DNA of 64,000 nt from Acinetobacter sp. WU_MDCI_Axc73 (GTDB lineage: Bacteria > Pseudomonadota > Gammaproteobacteria > Pseudomonadales > Moraxellaceae): NCBI RefSeq assembly GCF_025562455.1, contig NZ_JAHPRO010000011.1, positions 1 through 64,000 on the forward strand. Reading direction: 5' to 3'. The notes under the pieces are model-generated. The model did no database searches. It was not told the DNA's origin and worked only from the letters and a program-made list of their open reading frames with translations. Positions 46,981 to 56,126 of this stretch are shown here, one piece after another. Within the stretch, counting starts at the first letter, position 1. Every line of letters starts with the position of its first letter. A program made the position numbers and the translations under genes.

Positions 46981-47673
46981 ATGTGGTTACATGCTTCACT
47001 TTTAAAAATTTATATTATTCAAGGCATTTGCATCTGGATTTGTATGTTGCTTTCACAATATACCAAAGCAGATCCATTGTTGAATACAGACGATGCAGAT
47101 ATCGTGTCTGCACAACATTGCCAGTTGGAATCCGCTATAACCCGGTCGTCAGTTTCACAGACAAGCTACCAATTGAATACGGCTTGCCAGTTTATTGAAG
47201 GGATTGAAAGTTCGATTTCCTATACTGACCAATTTGTTGATACTGGAAAAGGTCAGTGGTCAGCTCAAGTTAAAGGCGTGATCCAACCTATGAGTCAATG
47301 GGGAATGGCGGCCAGTCTTCAAATTTTCCAGCAGACTGAAAAAGATAAAGAGTCCATTCAGTGGTTTTTTAATATTCCTTTTTCTTTAGTTTATCTTAAT
47401 AATTATCTACGTGTAGATAGTAATATTGGCTATCAATATTCACCACGAAACTTGAATTTATTACGCTGGAGTTTGGCATCTACCCTTACTTTAACGCCAA
47501 AAACCAGTGTAAGTGTTGAAACTTATAACCAAGATCAACATGCACCTTTGTTACAAAGTGCTCTTCATTATTCTATCTTTCCTAATCTTTTGACTTTTGA
47601 AGCTTCCATTGGACAGCGCTTGAATACCTTTCGAGAGCGATGGCTTGGCTTTGGCTTAAGTTTTACACCCTAA
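46981..47673 (+). CDS. Exported, outer-membrane-barrel-like protein in the mgtA operon
   Basis: A 230-residue protein from ATG 46981 (MWLHASLLKIY), 6 nt after GGAG; ATG 46966 lies in a hairpin loop without a ribosome-binding site. It has a signal-peptide-like hydrophobic N-terminus (to about residue 29, YTKA). The region DPLLNTDDADIVSAQHCQLE resembles the start of MetA/transporter-type outer-membrane proteins, followed by alternating strands and an end GFGLSFTP. It contains several Cys in the first half. I infer an outer-membrane protein tied to divalent-cation uptake. Function unproven. Confidence 0.6.
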   Translation: MWLHASLLKIYIIQGICIWICMLLSQYTKADPLLNTDDADIVSAQHCQLESAITRSSVSQTSYQLNTACQFIEGIESSISYTDQFVDTGKGQWSAQVKGVIQPMSQWGMAASLQIFQQTEKDKESIQWFFNIPFSLVYLNNYLRVDSNIGYQYSPRNLNLLRWSLASTLTLTPKTSVSVETYNQDQHAPLLQSALHYSIFPNLLTFEASIGQRLNTFRERWLGFGLSFTP

Positions 47674-47783
47674 CCTGATTATTTAGAACCAAAGCAGTTA
47701 TTTTCTAAATCATTTATTGCAAATTTACTTTATTCATCTAAATAAAGTGCAGCTTCGTATGCCTGAAAAAAGGAGATCTCGAC

Positions 47784-50546
47784 ATGAAATATGATCTATG
47801 GCAACGTCTATTTACACGCTTTCTGGAAACTTTTCACTTAAAACGTTTCTTTATTCGAAATCGTTCTTTTAAAGAATTACATCAATCTAGTTATGCCAAA
47901 GAAATTGGGCAAACTCTGGCAGTGCAATTAAGACATTATTCAAAACTTGAAAGAGAGACACTCTTAGATACTTTATCTTCACATGAAGAAGGTTTAACTG
48001 AAGTTGAAGCACAGGCGCAACAACTTAAAGTTGGACTGAATGAGGTTGCACAGGAAAAACCGTTAACGTGGTGGCAACATCTGTGGTACTGCTATCGGAA
48101 CCCTTTTAATGTATTACTCAGTCTTTTGGCTGTTGTCGCATTTCTTACAGATGATTTGACTGGATCAGCCATTATTAGCATCATGGTGTTGCTTTCAACA
48201 TTCTTAAGATATTGGCAAGAGTCTAAGTCTAACAAAGCGGCAGAATCACTCAAAGCTATGGTCACTAACACTGCAATGGTGTTGCGCCGTGAGATTAATT
48301 ATTCAGATTTGACTCTCCTACAACAGCGTTATGGGGTGAAAGTAAAACAGCTTAAAGAGATTCAATTTGAAATACCCATTCAATATCTGGTTCCAGGCGA
48401 TATTATCCTGCTTTCTGCGGGAGATATGATTCCTGCTGACTCTCGAATTCTTTCAGCAAAAGATTTATTTGTCTCACAGGCTGCCATGACAGGAGAATCT
48501 ATGCCTGTAGAAAAATATGCACGACAACATGGTGTGGATATAAATAGCCCATTAGAACTTGATAACTTACTCTTTATGGGAACTAATGTGGTCTCAGGAA
48601 CAGCGAAAGCTGTTGTGCTCAATACAGGCATTCAAACTTATTTTGGTGCATTGGCGCATCGGGTTACTGCAACCGATCGCAGTGTAACTTCATTTCAGTT
48701 AGGTGTGAATAAAATCAGTTGGTTACTGATTCGTTTTATGTTGATTATGGCACCTATTGTGTTATTTATTAATGGCTTCACCAAAGGGGATTGGGGAGAG
48801 GCAGTATTATTTGCCCTATCAGTTGCTGTAGGTTTAACACCAGAAATGCTCCCGATGATTGTGACTTCGACACTTGCGAAAGGTGCAGTATTTTTATCCA
48901 GAAAAAAAGTTATTGTGAAACGTCTAGATGCCATTCAAAATTTTGGTGCGATGGATGTGCTATGTACCGATAAAACAGGAACGTTGACACAAGACAAAAT
49001 TTTTCTATCACATCACGTCGATGTATTAGGAAAAAAATCACATACAGTACTGATGCTTGCTTTTTTAAATAGCTATTATCAAACGGGATTAAAGAACCTG
49101 TTAGATGTAGCTGTACTCGAAGCTGTTGATCAGGACATGAAGTTTGAAAAGCTACGTTTTAAAAAACTTGATGAAGTTCCATTTGATTTTGAACGTCGCC
49201 GTATGTCAGTGATTGTCCGTACTCCTCAATCCCAAATTCGGATGGTGACCAAAGGCGCTGTTGAGGAAATGGTTAAGGTTTGTACTTATATTGAAATTAA
49301 AGGTGAGATCAAAGAGTTAACCGCCAAACTGCGTAAAGAGATTGAAGAAATTACTCAGCATTATAATCGTGAAGGTTTGCGCGTTGTGGCTGTAGCTTAT
49401 CGTGACTTTGAAGGTATCAGTGAAAACTTTTCAGTCAAAGACGAGAGCGATCTAATTCTGGCTGGTTATATTACTTTCTTGGACCCGCCTAAAGAATCTG
49501 CTCGACCTGCCATACAGCAATTACATGCGCATGGCGTTGCTGTAAAAGTACTCACAGGCGATAATGAGTTTGTGACCCAAAAAATATGTCAAGATATTGG
49601 TATTCCACATAAAAATGTTTTGTTGGGTGGTATGATTGAGACACTATCGGATGAGGATTTAAAACGAGCAGTAGAGGAATACACTATCTTTGCCAAATTA
49701 AGTCCAATTCATAAAGAGCGAATCGTTGAGCAACTTAAGGCAAATGGTCATGTGGTCGGATTTCTCGGTGATGGGATTAATGATGCGGCAGCGATTCGTG
49801 CGGCGGATATTGGTATTTCTGTAGATTCTGCTGTTGATATTGCCAAAGAATCAGCCGATTTAATTCTCCTCGAAAAAAGTTTGATGGTACTTGAAAATGG
49901 TGTCATTGAAGGTCGTCGAACATTTGCTAATATGCTCAAATATATCAAAATGACGGCCAGTTCAAATTTTGGTAATGTTTTTTCGGTATTGGTAGCCAGT
50001 GCCTTTATTCCATTTTTACCTATGCTGCCGATTCATTTACTTGTACAAAACTTACTTTATGATGTCTCACAAATTGCCATTCCATTTGATCATGTAGATG
50101 AAGAGCAACTTGAAAAACCTCAACGCTGGAATCCGTCAGAAGTTGGACGTTTTATGGTGGTTTTTGGGCCAATCAGTTCTATTTTTGATATTTTGACTTT
50201 TTGCATGATGTGGTTCGTCTTTGATGCTAATACACCAGCCCATCAAAGCTTGTTCCAGTCTGGCTGGTTCGTTGTGGGACTCCTGACTCAAACTTTAGTC
50301 GTTCATATGATTCGTACCAAAAAAATTCCGTTTATTCAAAGCTGTGCAGCAACACCACTGGTAGTCATGACGATTATCATTAGTGCAATTGGAATCTTTT
50401 TACCGATGGGACCTTTGGCACATTACTTTAAACTAGAAGCTTTACCATTGACGTATTTTCTCTATTTACCTTGTATTCTATTGGCTTATATGTGTGTGAC
50501 TCAATGGGTAAAAGGTATTTATATCCGTCGGTATGGCTGGCAATAA
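47784..50546 (+). CDS. mgtA: Magnesium-transporting P-type ATPase
   Basis: A 920-residue P3B-type ATPase importing Mg2+ across the inner membrane. Actuator motif TGES is near residue 237 and the phosphorylated Asp396 in CTDKTGTLTQD. The nucleotide domain has KGAVEEM, and the hinge GFLGDGINDAAAIRAADIG lies near 660. Membrane helices lie before and after the catalytic domains, with the MgtA-type C-terminus. AAGGAG precedes the ATG. Followed closely by mgtC; the operon is headed by the structured leader. Confidence 0.95.
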   Translation: MKYDLWQRLFTRFLETFHLKRFFIRNRSFKELHQSSYAKEIGQTLAVQLRHYSKLERETLLDTLSSHEEGLTEVEAQAQQLKVGLNEVAQEKPLTWWQHLWYCYRNPFNVLLSLLAVVAFLTDDLTGSAIISIMVLLSTFLRYWQESKSNKAAESLKAMVTNTAMVLRREINYSDLTLLQQRYGVKVKQLKEIQFEIPIQYLVPGDIILLSAGDMIPADSRILSAKDLFVSQAAMTGESMPVEKYARQHGVDINSPLELDNLLFMGTNVVSGTAKAVVLNTGIQTYFGALAHRVTATDRSVTSFQLGVNKISWLLIRFMLIMAPIVLFINGFTKGDWGEAVLFALSVAVGLTPEMLPMIVTSTLAKGAVFLSRKKVIVKRLDAIQNFGAMDVLCTDKTGTLTQDKIFLSHHVDVLGKKSHTVLMLAFLNSYYQTGLKNLLDVAVLEAVDQDMKFEKLRFKKLDEVPFDFERRRMSVIVRTPQSQIRMVTKGAVEEMVKVCTYIEIKGEIKELTAKLRKEIEEITQHYNREGLRVVAVAYRDFEGISENFSVKDESDLILAGYITFLDPPKESARPAIQQLHAHGVAVKVLTGDNEFVTQKICQDIGIPHKNVLLGGMIETLSDEDLKRAVEEYTIFAKLSPIHKERIVEQLKANGHVVGFLGDGINDAAAIRAADIGISVDSAVDIAKESADLILLEKSLMVLENGVIEGRRTFANMLKYIKMTASSNFGNVFSVLVASAFIPFLPMLPIHLLVQNLLYDVSQIAIPFDHVDEEQLEKPQRWNPSEVGRFMVVFGPISSIFDILTFCMMWFVFDANTPAHQSLFQSGWFVVGLLTQTLVVHMIRTKKIPFIQSCAATPLVVMTIIISAIGIFLPMGPLAHYFKLEALPLTYFLYLPCILLAYMCVTQWVKGIYIRRYGWQ

Positions 50547-50556
50547 CAGGTGCAGT

Positions 50557-51276
50557 ATGGCTTTGCAATTTTTACACAATACCAGTTTATCGAATATGGC
50601 TGATAGTTTAATCAGTCTGATCACTGCTTTTCTATTGGGCGGATTGATTGGTTTTGAACGCCAGTATCGACAAAGGACAGCAGGTTTGAGAACCAATGTT
50701 CTGGTTGCTCTAGGTGCCGCAATTTTTGTTGATATTGCCAATAATCTTTCAGGGGCAGATGGTGCAGTACGTGTAATTGCCTATGTGGTTTCAGGGATTG
50801 GTTTTTTGGGTGCAGGTGTGATTATGCGTCAGGAAGGCAATATTCATGGTTTAAACACAGCAGCAACACTTTGGTGTTCTGCTGCTGTGGGGGCCGCGGC
50901 AGGTTCAGATCTAATTATTGAAGCTATCGTGGCGACAGCATTTATCATCGCCGCGAATACTTTATTACGACCTCTAGTTAATATGATGGATCGGCAACCA
51001 TTGGATGCGGAGTCAGAAGTGACCCATATTATCTATCTGATTGCCCATAAGGATCATCGAAAAATGGTGATGTATAAACTCACCGAAATATTGCAAAGTT
51101 TGAATTATCCCTTGAAGGATCTGGATGTTGAACCTTTTGGGGAAGAAGATATAGAAATAGAGGCAACCCTAATCGCAACCTCGATAGATCCTATTGAAAT
51201 GAATGAAATAATTAAGCAGCTCAATCAAATGCCACAAGTCCAACAGGCTTATTGGGATAAAAATACGATGGCTTAA
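50557..51276 (+). CDS. mgtC: MgtC/SapB-family protein
   Basis: A membrane protein of about 239 residues. The MgtC domain has GGLIGFERQYRQRTAGLRTNVLVALGAA and GIGFLGAGVIMRQEGNIHGLNTAATLWCSAAVG in the first 130 residues with four to five helices, then a soluble ACT-like C-terminal part (YLIAHKDHRKMVMYKL and on). MgtC proteins inhibit the F1Fo ATPase and help growth at low Mg2+. The start is taken at 50557 with AGGTG in front; ATG 50533 would overlap mgtA by 14 nt and lacks a ribosome-binding site. Confidence 0.88.
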   Translation: MALQFLHNTSLSNMADSLISLITAFLLGGLIGFERQYRQRTAGLRTNVLVALGAAIFVDIANNLSGADGAVRVIAYVVSGIGFLGAGVIMRQEGNIHGLNTAATLWCSAAVGAAAGSDLIIEAIVATAFIIAANTLLRPLVNMMDRQPLDAESEVTHIIYLIAHKDHRKMVMYKLTEILQSLNYPLKDLDVEPFGEEDIEIEATLIATSIDPIEMNEIIKQLNQMPQVQQAYWDKNTMA

Positions 51277-51290
51277 ACATCGTATTTTTA
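51259..51290 (+). terminator. Terminator of the mgtA operon
   Basis: AAAAATACGATG (51259-51270) pairs perfectly with CATCGTATTTTT (51278-51289) around a 7-nt loop that holds the mgtC stop codon, so the stem overlaps the gene end. Confidence 0.85.
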
Positions 51291-51321
51291 GTTTCAATGA
51301 AATTTAAAAAAAGTTTGCTGC

Positions 51322-52497
51322 TTATGTCTTTTTAAATTTTATCTTGAATATAATCGAAACAACAATTCCAAAAATTAATCCCCAAAAAGCAGAACCAATT
51401 CCAAAAAACTGAACCCCAGAAGCGCTACATAAAAAAGTGAGTAGTGCTGCTTCACGATCATTGGGTTCATGAAAGGCAATAGCGATATTGTGGCTAATGG
51501 TGCCAAACAGAGCAATACCTGCCAGTGCCATAATGAATAATGTCGGAAATGACATGAGCAAACTGGTGAGCGTGGCAGCAAATAAACCCATTAAAATGTA
51601 GAAAAATCCGCAACTGATGCCCGCAATATAACGTTTCGCTGGATCAGGATGCACTTGATCATCCAGACTCACAGCGGCACTAATCGCCGCAATATTAACG
51701 GTATAACAGCCAAAAGGAGCAAGTAGGGTTTGGGTTGTACCCGTCCAGCCAATTAGTTGATTGACATGAGGTTGATAACCATAACTTTTAATCATGGCAA
51801 TACCAGGTAAATATTGTGATGCCATATTGATGACAAAAAGAGGCAGTGCCAATCCCAAAATTGCAGACCATGTAAATTTAGGTGTAATCCACACAGGTTC
51901 TGCCAAAGTCCAATGTAGAACAGGAGGATGAAACTCCATAAAAAAAGGACACATGATAATGCCAATAACGACTGTAATCACAATACAGTAGCGTGGCCAC
52001 ACACGTTTAGAAACGATGTAGACAGCAAGTAAGCTGAGAATAAATTGCCAGTGATCCTGCATATTGGCAAAAATAGCAATTCCAAACTTAAGTAAAACAC
52101 CCGCCAGCATTGCACTCGTCAAACTTTGTGGAATGTAAGCGAGGACTTTTTCAAAAACACCAAAGAAACCAAGCAACGCTGTGATTAAGCCACAAACTAA
52201 AAAAGCACCGATTGCTTCATGTAAACTATAGCCACTGCCTGTTGCAATAATTAAAGCCAGACCCGCTGTCGACCATGACGTTGCAACCGGATATTTAAAC
52301 TTCCATGACAAAATTAGACCAGATAAACCAATCCCGATCCCTAATGCCCAAAACCACGACGTTATTTGTTCGGTTGTTGCGCCAAGTATTTGCGCTGCTT
52401 GAATAACCAATACAGCAGATACACTGATCCCAATTAGAAAAGTAACAAATCCAGCAAAAGCGGCGGGAAGTGAAAAATCACGAATAAATTTTTGCAT
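51322..52497 (-). CDS. BenE-type benzoate/H+ symporter-family transporter
   Basis: A 391-residue inner-membrane protein with about 11-12 hydrophobic helices. It has the BenE signatures SWSTAGLALIIATG (about 73-86), PQSLTSAMLAGVLLKFG and GCYTVNIAAISAAVS. The founding member takes up benzoate with protons. No ben catabolic genes are adjacent, so the substrate is open. It is convergent with the mgtA operon and transcribed alone. Confidence 0.88.
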   Translation of the reverse strand: MQKFIRDFSLPAAFAGFVTFLIGISVSAVLVIQAAQILGATTEQITSWFWALGIGIGLSGLILSWKFKYPVATSWSTAGLALIIATGSGYSLHEAIGAFLVCGLITALLGFFGVFEKVLAYIPQSLTSAMLAGVLLKFGIAIFANMQDHWQFILSLLAVYIVSKRVWPRYCIVITVVIGIIMCPFFMEFHPPVLHWTLAEPVWITPKFTWSAILGLALPLFVINMASQYLPGIAMIKSYGYQPHVNQLIGWTGTTQTLLAPFGCYTVNIAAISAAVSLDDQVHPDPAKRYIAGISCGFFYILMGLFAATLTSLLMSFPTLFIMALAGIALFGTISHNIAIAFHEPNDREAALLTFLCSASGVQFFGIGSAFWGLIFGIVVSIIFKIKFKKT

Positions 52498-52608
52498 GAT
52501 TCAGCTTTAGGTCATAAAAGGTTTAAGAAAATACTTTTCAAAATAAAGTTAAAGAAAAGCATGAGTTGTATTCTAATCAGGTAGAAATTTAAACAAAAGG
52601 TTGTAATC

Positions 52609-53259
52609 TTACAGACTCGAAGTCGCAAGTTTTAAACCAAAGCCAAAGAATAAAATACCAACCATAAAAATACTGACCGCAGCGATTTTATCTTGAGATT
52701 TAAAAAAGGCTGATAATTTCACGCCTGAAAAAATCAGAATCGTCAAATAACTTAGGCTTACGCATTGTAAAATAATCGATAAAACTAAAAAACTCAGCGC
52801 GGGATAAGGATAAGTAGGATCGACAAATTGCACAAAAAAAGACAAGAAAAATAAAATCGCTTTAGGGTTAAGTAAGCTAATACCTAGTGCAGTACGATAA
52901 GGATGAATCTGATCAAGTTGTGGTAAGTCTGCCATCTCCATATCTTCAGTAGACTTATTTTTCCAGCGTTGATAACTTGCTTGGAGTAGCTTAAAGCCTA
53001 GATAAGATAGATAAAGCGCACCCACAATTTTTAGTGTAGTAAAAATCCACGGAAAAGCGCGCATAAGAGATGCAGCACCGAGAACTGTACATAAAATTAA
53101 AATTGTATCGCCCGTAAAAATACCCAATGCGCCACGATAACCAGTTTTGATACCATAGCGCGAGGCAATTGACATGACGTAAATAGAATTTGGTCCGGGT
53201 AAAAATACAATTAACAAGGTACCAACGATGTAAGTTGCTAAATCTATGATCCCGAACAC
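52609..53259 (-). CDS. LysE-family exporter (RhtB/LeuE-type)
   Basis: A 216-residue membrane protein with six helices. The family N-terminus is FLPGPNSIYVMSIASRYGIKTGYRGALGIFTGD, and the segment HPYRTALGISLLNPKAILFFLSFFVQFVDP is typical of LeuE/RhtB amino-acid exporters. It exports amino acids or related metabolites. It lies downstream of tal but is separated by a strong terminator. Confidence 0.87.
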   Translation of the reverse strand: MFGIIDLATYIVGTLLIVFLPGPNSIYVMSIASRYGIKTGYRGALGIFTGDTILILCTVLGAASLMRAFPWIFTTLKIVGALYLSYLGFKLLQASYQRWKNKSTEDMEMADLPQLDQIHPYRTALGISLLNPKAILFFLSFFVQFVDPTYPYPALSFLVLSIILQCVSLSYLTILIFSGVKLSAFFKSQDKIAAVSIFMVGILFFGFGLKLATSSL

Positions 53260-53275
53260 GAAGATTTACTCATAA

Positions 53276-53311
53276 AAAACCGATTTTGTACTATAGCAAA
53301 AATCGGTTTTA
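53276..53311 (-). terminator. Terminator of tal
   Basis: AAAACCGATTTT (about 53277-53288) pairs with AAAATCGGTTTT (about 53299-53310); the minus strand continues in T. It separates tal from the LysE-family gene. Confidence 0.8.
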
Positions 53312-53330
53312 ATAGGTGAATTATCAAATA

Positions 53331-54320
53331 TTACGGCTGAATTTCGGCATCTATTCCAAAAGACTGACGCAATAAAGTATTGAGCTGATCTCGTGCTTTA
53401 ATGAACCCGTCCACACCACTTTGTAATAACTGAAAAGCCATTAAATCATGTTCAAGTTCAATTTTAAAACTTTCACGCGTTTGTGTTTCGCGATTAATTT
53501 TCTCAGCATCGGATGCGGATTCTGGGCTTAAAACAGTTTCAACGTGACGGTGATCTTGATTTAATTCATTTAACAATGCTGGAGAAATCGTCAGTAGGTC
53601 ACAACCCGCCAAACCTAAAACCTGATCGACACTGCGGAAACTTGCACCCATCACCTGAGTCTGGATCTTGTTTTGCTTATAATAATGATAGATTTTTTTG
53701 ACTGAAATCACACCTGGATCCTTTTCGATCGGATAGTGATCAATATTTTCAGCCTTTTTGTACCAATCCAGAATACGCCCAACAAATGGAGAAATTAAAG
53801 TGATATGAGCATCTGCACAGGCTTGAGCTTGATGCAAGCCAAATAATAATGTTAAGTTACATGCAATGCCTTCAGCTTCAAGTACTTTGGCAGCTTGAAT
53901 ACCTTCCCATGTCGATGCAATTTTAATTAACACTCTAGATTGATCGATACCATAATCTTGATAAAGTTTGGACAATTCACGCGCTTTTTGCAGAGTTGCC
54001 TCTGTATCATAAGATAACGACGCATCCACTTCAGTCGAAACACGACCTTCAATCAACTTTAAAATTTCAACACCAAATTTAACTGTTAAGATATCAATGG
54101 TACGTTCAATCAATTGATCTGCCTGATAACCTTCTTCAAGTGCCTGAGTATAAGCAGCTTCGATGAGTTCACGATTTTCAGGTTGGCTTGCAGCCGCAGT
54201 GATTAATGAAGGATTAGTTGTGGCATCCAGAGGACGAAACTGACGAATCGCTTCAAGATCACTACTATCTGCGACTACGGTGGTAACCTGTTTTAATTGG
54301 TCTAAAGCTGTTTGTGTCAT
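53331..54320 (-). CDS. tal: Transaldolase
   Basis: Moves a dihydroxyacetone unit between sugar phosphates in the pentose-phosphate pathway, complementing tkt at 24.9 kb. TALDATTNPSLI-type motif is seen as LDATTNPSLITAA near residue 30; the Schiff-base Lys is in RVLIKIASTWEG (about 125-136). NLTLLFGLHQAQACADA and SFRSVDQVLGLAGCDLLTISP confirm the family (class I, about 329 aa). The start at 54320 (MTQTALDQL) is preferred; ATG 54332 adds four residues. Confidence 0.95.
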   Translation of the reverse strand: MTQTALDQLKQVTTVVADSSDLEAIRQFRPLDATTNPSLITAAASQPENRELIEAAYTQALEEGYQADQLIERTIDILTVKFGVEILKLIEGRVSTEVDASLSYDTEATLQKARELSKLYQDYGIDQSRVLIKIASTWEGIQAAKVLEAEGIACNLTLLFGLHQAQACADAHITLISPFVGRILDWYKKAENIDHYPIEKDPGVISVKKIYHYYKQNKIQTQVMGASFRSVDQVLGLAGCDLLTISPALLNELNQDHRHVETVLSPESASDAEKINRETQTRESFKIELEHDLMAFQLLQSGVDGFIKARDQLNTLLRQSFGIDAEIQP

Positions 54321-54406
54321 TGCAATCAACATTCTTAGTTTAAAATATTTATCTCTTTAGTTATAGCATATTCTATTGTGAATCCACGTTAAAACTTGTC
54401 GATTGA

Positions 54407-55288
54407 TTATTTTCTGACTTGTCGAATATGCTCGATTAAATATCGTGCAGCAGAGCCTAACTTACTTTCTCTGCTCCAGACCAAATCAATGTAATATTCA
54501 AACTTAGGCGTAAAATCCAGAAGATCTAAAACTTTCAGTTGTTGTTTTAATCTAGGGTTTTCTTTAAACATTTCTGAGGGTAAAACTCCCCAACCTAAAT
54601 TTCTGACAATCAGCATATAAGCCGAATGATGATTATCCGTACGCCAATAATTTTTAGAAAACAATAATTCTGGTTTAATCGTATTATCCCGACTTGCCAC
54701 TACGATTTGACGTTGATTTAACAAATCTTCAAATTGAATGTGCTGCATGTTTGCCAAATGATGTGCTTTGGAAACGACGGGAATTAGTGATTCTTTTTTA
54801 ATTTCAACGAATTGTTCCCGATAATCTAGATGCTCCCGTTCAAACATCCATGCCAGTTGCGCACGTTGATCGAGCAGCATAGCTAAAGCATCTTCTTGAG
54901 GAGCAGAGATAATATTGATTTGTAAATCTGGAAATTTTTTGGAAACCAAGCTGACATAATCTGTCCAATTGGTATCTAGTAGTTCAGATGCAATCACAAT
55001 ATTCAAGACTGATTCAAGTCCTGTGCTGAGTGCATATGCCTGTTGTTTCCATTGATTCATTTCAATCAAAAGCTGATTGGTCTTTTCATAAAGAACATGT
55101 GCTTCAGAAGTGGCAACAGGTTCGCGACCAAGTCGCTCAAACAAATTTAAATTAAGATCTATTTCCAAATTAGCAATAGACATGCTGACAGCGGATGGAA
55201 CTTTGTCTAATTTTCTGGCGGCTGCAGAAAATGAACCTGTTTCCATCACAGTCTTAAAGATGGTGAGTTGTTCCTGATTAATATTCAT
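54407..55288 (-). CDS. LysR-family regulator, likely AceR (activator of aceI)
   Basis: A 293-residue LysR protein. The N-terminal winged helix (FKTVMETGSFSAAARKLDKVPSAVSMSIANLEIDL, about 10-45) is followed by a substrate-binding domain (about 90-290). It is divergent from an AceI-type PACE pump with 88 bp between. In A. baumannii the equivalent LysR protein AceR binds chlorhexidine and activates aceI, and this arrangement is the same. Name by synteny. Confidence 0.85.
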   Translation of the reverse strand: MNINQEQLTIFKTVMETGSFSAAARKLDKVPSAVSMSIANLEIDLNLNLFERLGREPVATSEAHVLYEKTNQLLIEMNQWKQQAYALSTGLESVLNIVIASELLDTNWTDYVSLVSKKFPDLQINIISAPQEDALAMLLDQRAQLAWMFEREHLDYREQFVEIKKESLIPVVSKAHHLANMQHIQFEDLLNQRQIVVASRDNTIKPELLFSKNYWRTDNHHSAYMLIVRNLGWGVLPSEMFKENPRLKQQLKVLDLLDFTPKFEYYIDLVWSRESKLGSAARYLIEHIRQVRK

Positions 55289-55376
55289 CTATCAAAATTA
55301 TTGAAAGAACCTGATTGGATTTATCAATATTCTAAAAATAAAATGGGCACACTGTAAACAAAAAGAGTGTTTTAAA
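55289..55376. promoter_or_regulatory. Divergent regulatory region aceR-like/aceI
   Basis: Eighty-eight bases separate the LysR and pump start codons, so both promoters and the LysR binding site must lie here. It is AT-rich. No clear T-N11-A palindrome is picked out with confidence. Confidence 0.45.
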
Positions 55377-55799
55377 ATGTTGATTTCCAAAAGACGAATT
55401 ATTCATGCCTTGAGCTATGAAGTGATTCTATTGGTCATCATAGCAATCGCATTAAGTTTTATTTTTGATGTTCCGATGGAAGTAACAGGTTCACTGGGTA
55501 TTGCCATGGCCGTGACTTCTGTAGTCTGGAATATGATTTTCAACCATTTTTTTGAAAAATTTGAACATAAGCATCAGCTTAAACGAACCATCAAAGTCCG
55601 AATTCTTCATGCCATTGGTTTTGAAGGAGGCTTGATGCTTGCAACGATTCCTATGGTAGCCTACGCCATGGATATGACGATTTGGCATGCCATCATTGTA
55701 GACTTTGGCTTAACCATGTGTATTCTGATTTATACTTTTATATTCCAATGGTGTTATGACAAGGTCGAATCCCATTTAGGAATAAGGCCTGCTCATTAA
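55377..55799 (+). CDS. aceI: PACE-family multidrug efflux protein (AceI-type)
   Basis: A 140-residue inner-membrane protein made of two tandem BTP (bacterial transmembrane pair) domains, four helices in all. Glu15, the conserved proton-coupling residue of AceI, is present in HALSYEVILL. The motifs WNMIFNHFFEKFE and, in the second half, WCYDKVE match the family. It exports chlorhexidine and, in some members, other biocides or short diamines such as cadaverine and putrescine. Divergent LysR gene next to it supports the AceI assignment. Confidence 0.92.
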   Translation: MLISKRRIIHALSYEVILLVIIAIALSFIFDVPMEVTGSLGIAMAVTSVVWNMIFNHFFEKFEHKHQLKRTIKVRILHAIGFEGGLMLATIPMVAYAMDMTIWHAIIVDFGLTMCILIYTFIFQWCYDKVESHLGIRPAH

Positions 55800-56126
55800 A
55801 TTAAGAAGACAGCAAGCTCAGGGTTTGCTGTCTTGTAAAAATAAAAGAATCAATCAATTAATTATTCAAAATAATAATATGTGACTTATATCATTTTTTT
55901 AAAAAAGCTTTAATTTAGAGATTTTATTCTAAAAATAATTGTAAGTTTTTTTGTTTTTTACATATTTGATAATAGTATAAACCCTTATAATACTGAAATG
56001 ATTAGTTATTTTAAAATACTTCTACGTTTTCCGTTTATCTGTGTTTGGTTAATTTTGATTCTAATTTCATGTATTTTTAGAGGGCGAATGTAAAGATTAC
56101 ATTGCATAATTCTAAAGGACTTAGTC
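55800..56126. other. Intergenic region between aceI and the OmpW-family gene
   Basis: About 325 very AT-rich bases. AAGACAGCAA (55805-55814) and TTGCTGTCTT (55825-55834) form a perfect hairpin after aceI, probably its terminator though the T-run is poor. The rest has no recognised feature. Confidence 0.45.

Noticed and set aside
46908..47198. 96-codon plus-strand frame in the mgtA leader region
   Set aside because: Overlaps the leader hairpin and the exported-protein gene in another frame, with no ribosome-binding site or protein features.
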